Shown piece by piece: positions 21,256 to 32,312 of a stretch of DNA of 48,654 nucleotides (position 1 is the stretch's first letter; each line of letters starts with the position of its first letter). The DNA lies in the NCBI GenBank assembly GCA_015852425.1, contig JAAAIG010000005.1, forward strand, positions 103,690-152,343, given 5' to 3'. The position numbers were made by a program, and so were the translations under genes. The DNA comes from Gryganskiella cystojenkinii. Its lineage: Eukaryota > Mortierellomycota > Mortierellomycetes > Mortierellales > Mortierellaceae. The notes under the pieces are model-generated. The model searched no databases. It was not told the DNA's origin and saw only the letters and a list, made by a program, of their open reading frames with translations.

Positions 21256-23254
21256 TCGTTGTTCCAAGGTTCGCGGAGTGTGATGGAAGGTTGACCGTCG
21301 ACTTTTCCATCTTGATCTGCTTTTTTTCAGCAGACTGGATCGAGTAACTCGATAAAAAGAAACAAACTTGCTCCAAATTGGCTTGCTCGTGATCGAAATG
21401 ACTCGTGCCTTCTCCACGCTTTTTGTATTCCTCCGATTACCCATGAAACCTCCACAGCGTCTTTATTTTTCGTGGGTTCTTCAGTCCAAATCAACATCCT
21501 GCTTGATACTTCGTGTACCTGAGCTGAATGATGAACGAACAACAGGGTCGACGATTGGTGTGTTCCCACAAAATGACGTGCATAAAATTGGATGAGAATT
21601 TTTTCGCGTGGAGACCATGCTCACGACCACCACTTAATTATGGTAATAACCTCTCTTGACTCCATCCTTTTGTCACGGATGTCCAATTGCTCCACAATCA
21701 TTGCAACGAGAAACCACACAACTAAAGAGAAATTCGACCGCGCCTATGGCCTGAAAGGATAAGCCAAGTCGCATGAATTGTTGTTGTGTAGGGGTATGGG
21801 CCTCCTTTTTTTTTGCTCTTTCTTTTGCTCCGCCGGATCTTACTAGGTTTGATCTGGGGTGCACCACAAATGGAATCATTTTGGGAAGAATAATTCGAAT
21901 CTCGCCTTTTTGAGCACAAAAAGTCAACCTTGCTGTGTGATGGATGGGTAATGTTGAACCAGTGGCTCTGTTGACGACGAGGCAAAATATGAGAGTTCCA
22001 GGGGTCTGGGAAGGCACTTTGAAAAAGGACCTGGCTCGGCATTCAGAGAAGACATTTGGTAAGAGATGTAGGGATATTCCTGCGGAAGCAGAGACCTTGT
22101 TTTCAGTCTAGCCCAAACCTTCTGGGCTGTTTTCCCTTTTTTTTTCTTGGGGTCTGCTATGCGATGCGCATATTAAACATAGACCCTTCTTGGTGCCTCA
22201 TATTATTGTTTCCATGTCCGACCCCTATGTTAAAGTATATGCCCGGTTGATGACTCTCTGAGCTTGTTCGTGGATATCGCTCACCCCTCCCCCCCTTTTC
22301 CTCAGCACGTTCCTATTCGTCCATTTCGTCCATTACCATTTTTCCTAGGGCAACGACTTGCAGAGACATGGCAGGCTTGGTCTGGACCTCGTGAATCTAC
22401 CGAAAGTAAGGGACACAAATTGCATAGGAAGGGGAAGAAAGGTAAGGCAACGATGAGCTTGGCTTTATCGCCGAGCGAAGTGAAAAACGTGCAAGATGGC
22501 GACTGTAATAATTGAGCAAGGCAAAAAAGGAGTCTGGTTGGCCTTGGTCCAGACTACGATAGCGTTGTCGCTCCTCTGTTTCTCCTACTCCTGGAAAGCA
22601 TGTAATGCTGACTGGAAGAAGACAAATGGATTCAAGCTCTCACCTTTTTTTTTTCAGGCACCGACGCCAGTATGTACTGCCAAACTATTTTGCATTTTCT
22701 TGTAAAAAACAAACGAAAAGCAAAGCCCGCATTGGCACCGCCGGACTCTGTTGCTTCTTGAAGGTCTGAGATGCTTCCAAAGCACCTTTTTTTTTCTCCG
22801 TGGAGCAGCAATTCGGTCAGGAAGCCTTGCGCCTCAAACCAAAAAAGGCCAACATCACCGAACCCGCTTGTTTGCTTGTTCGATGTCTGCTCTCGACTTC
22901 TGGATACAGTACGAAGAGAAAATGCATCGGCATAGCAAAATTCCAGGGAACAAAAAGAAAAAAAAAATCAACAAAAGTAACAACCGTCCAATCCCTACCG
23001 AGGTTTTTTTTTTTTGGTTCGCCCTTCAGGGGAAAGAGAGAGTCTCTTCACCTTAGGTGATCTGAGGAATTGACGACGGAGGGCGCACTGTTGCTGAAAA
23101 ATAAAAACGGAATGATTCATAATCCCGTGGAAGGAACTGGAGGTCCCTTCGAAAGGTGACTAACCACCTACGAAAATGTACCTGGGAGATGCAAATTGAT
23201 TCCCTTTGGACTTTCTTGTCCCTGTCTCTCTGTATTTTCCTTTCCCCCCCCCCC

Positions 23255-23264
23255 NNNNNNNNNN
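23255..23264. other. Assembly gap (10 N)
   Basis: Ten N bases follow a run of at least 11 C. The run suggests a sequencing or assembly break at a homopolymer; the true gap length is unknown. Confidence 0.95.
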
Positions 23265-24042
23265 CCTTCTTGTAGCCGTCCTCGGTTGTATTCCACAGTT
23301 CATTTTCCTCTTATGTGCGTATCTTTGTGTGTTATTGATTTATGCCTGCATGGCGTATGCACAGAGACAAAAGCCAGGGGAGAGGGAGTCGGAGAGTCGG
23401 GGGATTAGAAACCCATTTCATTTTTATTTATTTTTGCATTGTTGGCATGAGGACCTTCTGAGCCAGGGTTCTTTGGTTCTCGCGACTTGGCCGAGAGTCG
23501 GTTCTTGTATGTCATCTTTCTAAGTAACTCTTTGTGCGGGGTTCTGGCCCTGGTCTCTCGAAACGTGCCCCTGCCTGTGCTCGACTTTTTTTTTACACCC
23601 AGCTGATACGTTGCTCATCAGCTTTTTTCTTTTGAAAAAAACGTTGCCCACGTTTCACAAAACAAAAGAGGCGCAAGCTGACTGTTGTTTTTCACGTTGA
23701 CCAAAAGCAAAAGTGGGAAAGTGAGAGGATAAAGAGGAACGAGCGAGAGAAAAAGAGTCGACTCTATTGTCCATCTATTCAATTGCTGTGTTTGGTAATG
23801 CAAAATAATAATTTGTACAATCGAGAAAAGAGCAGGCCAGGGGGTCCATGCAAAACCGTACCCCCGCCATGCAAGGACACACAACAGGACCAAAGTGAAC
23901 CAACCATCGAGCAACCCTCGAACAGAGACACAGAGCTGACTTATCCATCTTTGTTGCGCTGTGGCGTCAACAAAGCATCATGGGCGCACCAAACCGGGAC
24001 AGCGAACACGAAAACAAGAACGCAAATTCGCGCGCTTTTTGG

Positions 24043-24049
24043 TATAAAA
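24043..24049 (+). promoter_or_regulatory. TATA box upstream of the transglutaminase-like gene
   Basis: TATAAAA is followed within about 30 bp by a long CT-rich stretch typical of highly expressed fungal promoters. Transcription from here would reach the ATG at 25,556 through the leader intron described next. Confidence 0.45.
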
Positions 24050-24440
24050 TCAAAGGGCTGTCCGTCCATTCCCCCTCTTCTTTGTCCCAACAGCTCCAAC
24101 TCTATTAACAACGCTCTCGTTAGCTTCCCTTCCCTTTCTCTTTCCTTTCCTCACAATCCTTCACCACCACAACAAACAACTCCCTCCTCCTTCCTTCTTT
24201 CCTTTTTCCTCTCTTTCCGCTCCGTCTGCTCTCCTTATTCCGACTCTTCTCTTTCTTCTCCCTTTTCCTCATCGTCTCATTCATCTGTCATTCCGACTTA
24301 CGACCCACAAAAACCAAAAAATACTCTTTCTCCATCCCCCTTTCCTTGCCTCATTCCATTCCCTTGCTTTTATTTGTTAAAAACTTCAAGTGCGAACTCA
24401 AATACCACAAAAAAAGAAAAAAAAAATTATACACACCAGA

Positions 24441-25489
24441 GTAAGTCTTCATGAACGGCGTTTTCTACTATCCTACCTTCCTCAAGCGCAAAAAAAAACG
24501 CGTTTTTTCATCATTTCTGGCAGCATTGGACGGGGCCATAGTATACGAGAAACGTGGACAACACCAGAAGCCGTTGGGCATTTTTTTTACTCCTCAAAAA
24601 ATAGCGACACCAATTGAGTTCAACAGCTTGGACAATGACGCCTTAACAGCACGAGTACAAAAGGAAGAGCGGCAACAACAAAAAAGGCGTGAAGAGTCCA
24701 GGCCAGAAAAGAGTGGTGTCTAACTTTCTGTACTGTACACCAAACCCGACGGACACTTTTTTTTTTGTTGCTGAGGCAAGAAAAACAAACGCAAAAAGCT
24801 CACATCTGGCCTTTCGCTGGGCCAAAGGGAAGAAAAAGAGCGGCCAAAAACTTGTCTGTACCCCCCCGATCCTCCTTTTCTCGACTAGAGAGGATTTGTT
24901 TTTGTGCCTCTTTTTGTGTCTTGGACTTGGACTTGGACCATGGTCTGCAGGTGAACAGCAGACCTCCATCCTTCTTTTCCCGCTCTTCCTTCTCAACTCT
25001 CTTTCTCTCTTTTCTTTTCGCGTCTCGACTTCGTTCCAATTGAACCACCTCTCCAATTGTCCTCTGCTTTTGTATACTTCTCCTCTTCTTCATCCTCTTT
25101 TGTCTTTTTTTTCTTCCCTTGCTTTTTTTTTGGTATTTCTTTCTCCCCCTCGAAAACTCTGTTTCTCTTTCTCTCTTCTTTGGTTTTCTTTACTGCCGAT
25201 ACTTGTCAGCAGTCGCGGTCGTGGTATGGAATGATGGACGGGCGGAATTTTGTCGTCGGTCGCGATTGGTTACCGTAGACTAAAAGAGTGGTGGTTAGGG
25301 GTGGTTGATGGCAGTCTGTGGGTCATTCTGATGTTTGTTACCACCTGTCTCCCGCGTAAAAAAAAGATGCAAAAAAGAAGAAAAAAATGAGCCCAAAAGA
25401 CCAACGATCTAATCTCGACCCTTTTTTTTCCTCTCTTCCCTCTCACTCTCTCTCTCTCTCTTTCTTATTTCACCTATACTCTCCAACAG
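24441..25489 (+). other. Possible 5' leader intron of the transglutaminase-like gene
   Basis: A consensus donor (AGA|GTAAGT, GT at 24,441) ends the CT-rich leader, and CTCCAACAG ends at 25,489, 66 bp before the ATG, preceded by a pyrimidine tract. This would make a 1,049-nt untranslated intron, far longer than the coding introns in the window. It is inferred from consensus only. Confidence 0.35.
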
Positions 25490-25555
25490 CTACACTTAAT
25501 AGCATTTCTCAACTAATAGCACCCCACCTTCCATCTCGCTATATCTTACATCATC

Positions 25556-27587
25556 ATGAGTCAAATCCCCGGAACACGTACCTCGACAAAGACCACGACC
25601 GTGAACGGTGTCACCACCGTCGTCACAACGGTCGAGACCCCCGGTCAACCGACTCGAATCACCACTACTACGACGACCAAACGTCCTGCCGGCCAAGGTG
25701 CTCCCGTCCCTCAACCACAACAACAACAACAACCTCAACAGCAGCAATATTCTTCCCGTCCTGTTCCAATTCAACAAGAACCCGAGGAAAAACGCAAGAG
25801 CGGAGGATTCTTCTCGGCCTTCAAGAAGGTCTTGCCCGGTAACAACAACCAAGAAAGCTCGAAGCGCACCTCGATCTTCCAATCTCCACCTCAGCCCCAA
25901 CCTCAGCAGCAGCAGCAGCGGCCTGTCCCCATTCAGCAGCAACAGCCTCAACAGCGACCTGCCCCGGTCTTGCCCCAGATCATCCGCCAGGACAACAACG
26001 GTAGTGTCTTTGACGATCTCTCTGAAAAGTTGCAAAAGACCACCATTACCCGCCCACCCGTTGTGGAGCACCACAGTTCAACCACCACGACTCAGAATGG
26101 CCAGATCGTTCATCAATCCAGCAGCTCTTACTCCGGTGAAGGTGGCTTCGAAGATGCCATCTCCTTTCTCAAGTAAGTTTTTTTTTTCCCTAAATGGCGA
26201 GGTGTCCTTTAAGCTTTTTGTCATTTTATCGGTTGTTTCCTGATTTCAAATTCTAATCTCCTCACTTTCTTTTCCCTCTTGTTTTTATAGGAAATCGCAA
26301 CCCTTGAGGGCACCCACCTTCTCAGGTCAGAGATTGGACGTGGACTCGATCGATTTCTCGCGTGAGGATGATCTCGCCCGTTCTTGCCCTGCCTCCAAGA
26401 TGGCCTCGATCCCTGCACTGTCCGATTACTTGACCTCTCCTTGTGCTGGCGACCAGGTCTCTCAGCTCCGAACCATCTTCACCTGGATGACTAACAACAT
26501 TGCATACGACGTTCCTGCCTTCATGTCTGGTCATTATGGTGATCAATCCCCCGAAGGTGTTCTCCGAAACCGTAAGGCCGTCTGTGAGGGTTACGCTAAC
26601 TTGTTCATTGCCCTCGCTGAACCTGCTGGCTTGGAAGTCAGGAAGGTCATTGGTGTCGCCCGTGGTGTCGATATCCAGGTCGGGGACGAACGTCTCGGTA
26701 GTCCCCACGCCTGGAACGCGGTGACGATCAATGGTGAATACCTCTTGATCGATTCCACCTGGGGTGCAGGTGTCTGTGATCTCTCTACACGATCCTTCCG
26801 CAAGTTGTTCAGATCTTTCTTCTTCTTGTTGCGACCCAACCGTTTGATCTATACCCACTGGCCCAATGATCCCAAGGAACAGTTCTTGGACCCGCCAATC
26901 AACGAAAAGGTCTTCCGCGGTCTGCCCTCCATTAAACCAGAATCCTGGGGTCTTGGTATTAAGCTCGCTGGTAAACATCGTGGTCAGATTATCCGTACCA
27001 AGGACGACTCCATCGAACTCGAGGTCCGACTCAAGAAACGTCCTTCGGACGGTCAAGCGGGCAAGATTGTCGCGAGATTGAACTGGAAGGGTCAGTCCGT
27101 ACCGACTTCCTGTCAATGGCTGAGAGATGATCCCAAGTATGTCTGGATGATCGTCAAGGGTTACTGCCCCTCTTCGGGCCAAGGTGAACTTAACGTCTTT
27201 GGATGGCCCCCGGGAGGTGATCAGACTAAGAACGGCCCTCAATGTCTAAGCTTCAAGGTCATTAACGAAGGATCTGGTCGTGCTGCTAAGCCCATGTTGC
27301 AACAATACGTCGTCAAGGGATTCTCGTTCTCGGTTCTGGAACCTATGGAGGCGCATGTCAAGAAGAACGTTGAGCAGACGATCAAGGTCCGTGTATTTGA
27401 TGTCGAGAAGGGTGTGGTCCCAGCTTTGGCATTGCAATCACCCGAGGGCGGTATGCCCGAGCGTCTGCCTCTGGTCGAACCAGGTCTCTTTGAGATGCGC
27501 AAGGTTTTGACCCCTGGTCAATGGAAGCTCGTGAACATGAACTCGGAATACGCGTTCAGCTTTGCCGCCGTCTTTGATGCTGTATAA
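25556..27587 (+). CDS. KY-type transglutaminase-like protein
   Basis: Two exons (25,556-26,172; 26,291-27,587) give 637 residues. Residues 1-205 are T-, Q- and P-rich and probably disordered, with a basic patch KRKSGGFFSAFKKVLPG. Exon 2 carries a transglutaminase-like core of the kyphoscoliosis-peptidase (KY/CYK3-like) type: TIFTWMTNNIAYDV, NRKAVCEGYANLF with catalytic Cys304, GSPHAWNAV with His345, and YLLIDSTWGAG with Asp360, followed by the KY C-terminal beta domains (FGLL-like segment replaced by FFFLLRPNRLIYTHWP). In fungi the related Cyk3 acts in cytokinesis, while animal KY acts at muscle cytoskeleton. Unlike Cyk3 I see no N-terminal SH3 domain here. All three triad residues are present, so activity is possible but not shown; many relatives work as scaffolds. 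CT-rich upstream DNA and a TATA box suggest strong expression. Confidence 0.88.
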
Positions 27588-27892
27588 GCGTGGTTCCTTA
27601 CTCTCGAATACCCAGTTCCTCAGTCCCAAGTCTTATGTCCTTACGTCCCCAAATGTCCCTTATGCCTAGCTGGAGTGATTACTTTACCTCCTGCCACGAC
27701 AAAAAGAAACAAGACATGAAACTCCCACCATATCTAAAATACCCCTTAATGATATCATATCATAGTAAATTAAAAGTTTTTGATCATGAAAATACTTCGA
27801 TTGTTTTATACCATATTTTTATTCTCACTTGACCATTTTTGGAATACTCCGAACTCGCCCAAAAGAAGAAAAAAAATAATGACGAAGCGCCT
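27588..27892. other. Intergenic between convergent genes
   Basis: AT-rich 3' flanks of the transglutaminase-like gene and the Fmp46-like gene. No further signal was found. Confidence 0.6.
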
Positions 27893-28402
27893 TTATTCTT
27901 CGTCACCTACATTCTTGACCATCTCGTTCACACGGGAAGCAGGCTATGCGTTGACGAAACAAATAAGAAACAAAAGCAGCCAAATATTAGTACCCCATTC
28001 ACTCACATTAAGCACGATCCAAAACAACGACAACAACAATAACCCATCGATCGACGGCACACATACGTTAGCAACGATAGCCTTGCCCTTGTTCCAGTCA
28101 ACGACAAGAGGTTTGTTCAAGAATCCAGGGTTGGCATCCAAGATCTTTTGGACTTCTGCGACTGTTGAAGCCTTGGGTGCCTCGGGAGTCAAGATCTGTG
28201 AACAACCGGCCTTGCCGAGAAACTCTACAATGTTTGAGACTTGTTGATGGGTCGGTGGCGTAGTTTTGGCATCGACGACATCAATCTCAAAGTTATGGGT
28301 GACGGAAGCCTGTCGGAGGAGTTTGAGGGCCTGGTTGCTGACGTCGTTCGCAGGGTTGTGGAAGAGAGTCAGCATAGGGAACTTTGGGAGTCGGAAGGAC
28401 AT
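27893..28402 (-). CDS. Thioredoxin-fold protein, Fmp46/DUF1687-like
   Basis: Two exons (28,402-28,067; 27,943-27,893) encode 128 residues. The protein begins MSFRLPKFPMLTLFHNP, then NQALKLLRQA, a second strand NFEIDVVDAKTTPPTHQQ, and ends PLVVDWNKGKAIVAN joined to PASRVNEMVKN. The order (strand, helix, strand, helix, LVVDW strand) is that of DUF1687 proteins such as yeast Fmp46, a mitochondrial protein of 133 residues with a thioredoxin/ArsC-like fold and a putative redox role. A single cysteine lies in LGKAGCSQIL rather than a CxxC pair. Without splicing, the frame would run on into a hydrophobic tail (GLLLLSLFWIVLNV) that looks like translated intron. The substrate is unknown. Confidence 0.8.
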
Positions 28403-29273
28403 CGTTGTGGTTTGCTGTGTGGGTTATCTTTAATTGATTTTGGTGTAGTACGAAAGAGGGGTGGAGAGAGAAAGCAAAAAGAAGGAAGAAAGAAGTGAAA
28501 TGCGCAGAAGAGTTGAGACCGTGGAAATTATTGACAAAAAAAAGCGGTCGCGTTCAAAACGCGCGTCATTGTTTCCATATTTTCTACTTTTGTATTGTAT
28601 TCCTTGATTCGATTGTCGATCTCTTCCTTATTATTAGCCAACAATCGATGGATAGGCATGCCTAGAATAAGGAATGTACGGGAGCAAAAAGAAGGGTAAA
28701 AAAGGAATGCACCGTTGAGTAAGGGGCCATGTGGCCAGTATGGATGGATATATCAGATGCGGGATCCAATCAGATTTGATCAAACACAAAAAAAGAACGG
28801 GGTACAACTAACAATTCTCGAGATTTAAAGGTACCCGGCAGATCGGACGAAGGAGCTCCTTGTAGTTGAACGATTGACCAAAAAGCCGTTGAAGAAAGTG
28901 AACAGACGAACAAGGGCCAAAAAAAGAGCGATGGCATCCATCCCTTGTGTTTGCTCTCTGTCCCACGCGAGAGAAACGGATTCCTTGGGAATGAGCCAGC
29001 CAAAAAAAAAAAAAAAAAAAAGAGCACTGAGCCAAAGCCAAAAACACCATGACGATTTTTATTGTTTTCTAATACCTTCGGGCAACAACAAAAACCGTTG
29101 TTTTTTTTGAACCTCCGTTTTCGCATTTCTTTTCTTTTTTTCATCATCATCCTTTCTCACTCTCTCCCCATCTCTGCAGACGAACCCCATTCATCTGCAG
29201 AACTCTTCATTCTCCCTTCTCATCCATTCCATTTCTCAAGCCCAACCACCCCCCCGTTCATCTCATCACACTA
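28403..29273. promoter_or_regulatory. Divergent promoter region, Fmp46-like and Hsp70-like genes
   Basis: This 871-bp stretch separates two genes read outward. It contains a 12-bp palindrome TAGGCATGCCTA (28,653-28,664) framed by the arms CCTTATT (28,626-28,632) and AATAAGG (28,666-28,672), a run of 20 A (29,002-29,021), and a CT-rich leader before the Hsp70 start. No clear heat-shock element was found by eye. Confidence 0.5.
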
Positions 29274-32078
29274 ATGGCTGACCAGGTCCCAGCCCACATC
29301 GCTCAGCAGCGTCAGCTCTACCAGGCTGCTCTCCAGAAACAGAACGGTGGTCAACAACAACAAGGCTATGGTGCGCCTTCCCAGGCTGATTATGGTGGTT
29401 ACCCTCAACAGCAACAACAACAGCAGTATTACCAGGGTCAGGGGCAGCAGCAGCCTTACTATGGTCAGCAAGGTCAGCAAGATCCTTATGCTGGTCAGGC
29501 ACCTCCTACCTCGGGAGCCCACAACCCCTACGGTCAGGTCGATCCCCAGCAACAGCAATACCAGCAACAGCAAGGCTATGGCGGTTACACGGATGCTCAG
29601 CAGCAACAATTGGCATACGAACAACAACAGCAACAGTATCAACAGCAACAACAGCAGCAGCCCAACCCTTCCACTGTTTCCATCCAGCCTCTCTCGTACA
29701 GTCGCCCTGACCATGGCTCGCCTGTTCCAGCTCCTGGACAACAACAGCAGCCTGGGTATGGACAGCCTGCATACCCCGGCCAGCCTGGTCAGATGCCTCC
29801 ACAGCATGATCAACAACAGCAGGTCCAGCCAAGGCCCAATGCTACCATTGGCGGCGAATACCCTCTCTTGGTTGCGATTGATTTCGGTAAAAAAATGCCT
29901 TTGAATGAACAAAAGGATTAATGACGAAGCAAGAAATGGAGAACAGTGTTGTCTGTGTAGTTTTTTTTTCATGAACACAGCCCGAGAACTGACTGGACGA
30001 ACATACAAAAACAACAAAAGGAGCTCAGCCAGGGAATCACTTCAGCCCGAACCAACAAATGACGATAGACTGTTCGAAAGGGAGAAGAGGGGCGAAATGG
30101 AGATTAAAAATGGACATCATTCCTAACGTTTCCATTATCTCTTTTTTCGCGTCACTATTCAGGAACGACATTCTCGGGTGTCGCTTATGCATTCAAGTCC
30201 AATGGCGAAGTTCTCGAGATGACCACCTGGTAAGGACAACAGCTCTGTACTCTGAGTTTTCTTTGATATCCTCATACCCCCCTCAAAAAAAAAGTTCTGA
30301 CCAACAGAGTTTGAACAAATGAACAACGATTTCATAGGCCCCACCAAGCCAATTTGTACGGAAAGGTTCCAACCGTCAGTGCCTACAGCAAGGAAAACGA
30401 TCAATTGGTCTCTTGGGGATATGCTGCCAAAGCTGCCATGTTGACCCCCAACGCTCGTAACCTCGACCTCCTCCAAAAGTTCAAGTTGTTCCTCGACAAC
30501 GATCTTGCCCCCTATTTGCCTCCTTTGCCCAGGACTATCAACCCTCAAAACGCCATCAGTGATTACTTGCGTGCCATGCACACACATGCGATCAATGAGA
30601 TCATCAAGAACAGCGGTGGTGGCATGGTTAACCCGAACCAGATTCAATACTGCCTCACGGTCCCCGCCATGTGGACTGACGCCGCAAAGGGTGTCATGCG
30701 TCAGACCGCGATCCAGGCCGGATTGATTCAACCCTCAGATCCCCCTCATCGTCTTCTTTTGGTCTCGGAACCCGAGGCTGCGGCCATGTACTGCGAAAAG
30801 AAGTGTGAACAGTTCAACTTGCGTCATGGAGATCGTTTCATGATTTGCGATGCTGGTGGTATGTACACACATAAGTCAAGGAGAAAGAAAAAAAATCTTT
30901 GAATACTAAACCCCACTTGTGAGCTGTTTCTGACCCAATTTGTCTACTTTTTTTATATTTAGGTGGAACGGTCGATTTGATTGTGTTCCAGGTCGACTAC
31001 AGCAGTGGTACTCGCGCCTTGACTGAGGTCACTCGTGGATCTGGTGCCTCCTGTGGATCAGGCTTCCTGGACGAAAACTTTTCCATGTTGCTTCATTCCA
31101 AGCTTCAGCGGTACGACTTGCAGCCCAAGGCCTGGGCCCAAATCATGGAAGAGTTTATGTTTATGCACAAGCCTCAGTTTGATGGTGATGAGGATTCTTT
31201 CATCTCTATGCCGGCCTCGGTCGCCAACATTACGGATCTGGACATGAGACTCGAGGATGGTCTGTTGGCGATTTCCGCTCAGGAGATGCGTGAACTCGTC
31301 TTTGATCCCGTTGTGAACCAGGTTTTGGGATTGATTGATGGACAACTCTTCCAGGCACAACAGTGCTCGGCCATCTTTTTGGTCGGTGGTTTCGGCTCTT
31401 CGCCCTACCTTCATAAGCGTGTCCAGCAGGAGTTTGAGAACCGGGTTCCTTTGATCCGTTACCCTCCTCGCCCTGATTTGGCTGTCGTTCGTGGCGCTGT
31501 TTACCATGGATTGACCCATCAACCTATCCAGGCGCGTGTCGCTCGCCGCTGGTACGGAGTCGATACCACCCGTCCGTACAAGCAAGGTGATCCCGTCGAT
31601 AAGAAGTATATGCAGGATGGCAAGTACCGTGTTCGAGATGGATTCTCGATCTTTGTTCGTCCTGGTCAGTCGATCGCTGTGGACGAGTGTATCAGCAAAA
31701 AGTATATCACACACAAGTACCCAGAGCCGCTGTCGTCGCCTCTTTATGTTTATAACGGAGAAAACACTCCCGAGTTTGTGGATTCACCTGGTGTTCAGAA
31801 GCTTTGTGACTTTACGATCCCATTGCCTCACATGCCCGGCGCTCCTCCTGGTACTCCAGTCGTCTTTACACTCCGTCTTTACTTTGGGTAAGCTTCCACC
31901 ATTTGGACCCCCAATCATTGCTTCTTTTGCAAGTGAGGTGAGACATGCTTTCCTTCTACTAACTCTATCTCCCGCTCACTCACTCTCTATTTTACATGAT
32001 TTTATTAGACGTACGGAATTGAAGGCCGAGGCTGAATTCCAGAACGGAGAGATTATCTCGACCTTGTGCCAGTTCTAG
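29274..32078 (+). CDS. HSPA12-like Hsp70 ATPase with prion-like N-terminus
   Basis: Five exons (29,274-29,886; 30,163-30,229; 30,338-30,858; 30,963-31,887; 32,009-32,078) join in frame to 731 residues. Residues 1-190 are Q/Y/G/P-rich, with blocks such as QGYGAPSQADYGGYPQQQQ and QQPYYGQQGQQDPYAGQ, much like yeast prion domains. The Hsp70 ATPase domain follows: phosphate-1 motif VAIDFGTTFSG (200-210), LTVPAMWTDAAKG, SEPEAAAMYC, phosphate-2 motif DAGGGTVDL (398-406), and adenosine motif FLVGGFGSSPYL (about 539). These, plus DPVVNQVLGLIDGQ and VVRGAVYHGL, fit the HSPA12 branch of the Hsp70 superfamily, whose members lack the classical substrate-binding domain and C-terminal lid; here too a short beta-rich tail replaces them. 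Intron 1 falls inside the phosphate-1 motif and intron 3 inside the phosphate-2 motif. Role: probably an ATP-dependent chaperone-like or signalling protein; substrate unknown. Confidence 0.92.
29345..29835 (+). repeat. Imperfect Q/Y/G-rich repeat region (CAG/CAA)
   Basis: The DNA alternates CAG and CAA codons with GGT/TAT, encoding short irregular units such as GQQ, GYGG and YQQQQ. It is the coding sequence of the prion-like part of the Hsp70-like gene. Confidence 0.75.
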
Positions 32079-32312
32079 TTACCTTTTAGACCGCCAACTA
32101 CCCAATCATTTAAAAAACAACAATTAACATGGCATCGTCTACTATACGTCTCTTTTGAGGGATTCAGAAGATAGGATAGAGATCCTTCATCCAAAAGTTT
32201 AAACAAAGACACTGATATGATATACACCATCAAAGGAGCGAAGTTGGACGAGAAGAGTTTGCTGTTGTACAAGGTTTTATGTAGTCTTTTTTTTATGGAG
32301 CATCTACCGTTC

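Larger units (their letters stand above)
19607..25555. other. Long gene-poor region with promoters of two divergent genes
   Basis: Almost 6 kb separates the start codons of the Zn2Cys6 factor (minus) and the transglutaminase-like gene (plus). Open frames here are short, T/K/S/F-rich and unlike any family I know. Contents I can name: a TTG microsatellite (21,222-21,255), a 10-base N gap after a C run (23,255-23,264), a TATA box at 24,043-24,049, a CT-rich leader from about 24,060, and a possible leader intron (24,441-25,489). A noncoding transcript or a gene spoiled by assembly error cannot be excluded. Confidence 0.5.

Noticed and set aside
21673..22042. Two overlapping minus-strand frames of about 110 residues in the gene-poor region
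   Set aside because: No domain, no splice partners and no conserved motif; kept as noncoding.
23783..24454. 223-residue plus-strand open frame
   Set aside because: It crosses a TATA box and a CT-rich leader; the composition (S/P/F-rich) is that of translated promoter DNA and matches no family.
29271..30017. 248-residue Leu-rich open frame opposite the Hsp70-like gene
   Set aside because: It is the antisense of CAG/CAA repeats, which read as poly-Leu; the plus-strand frame splices into a real Hsp70 domain.
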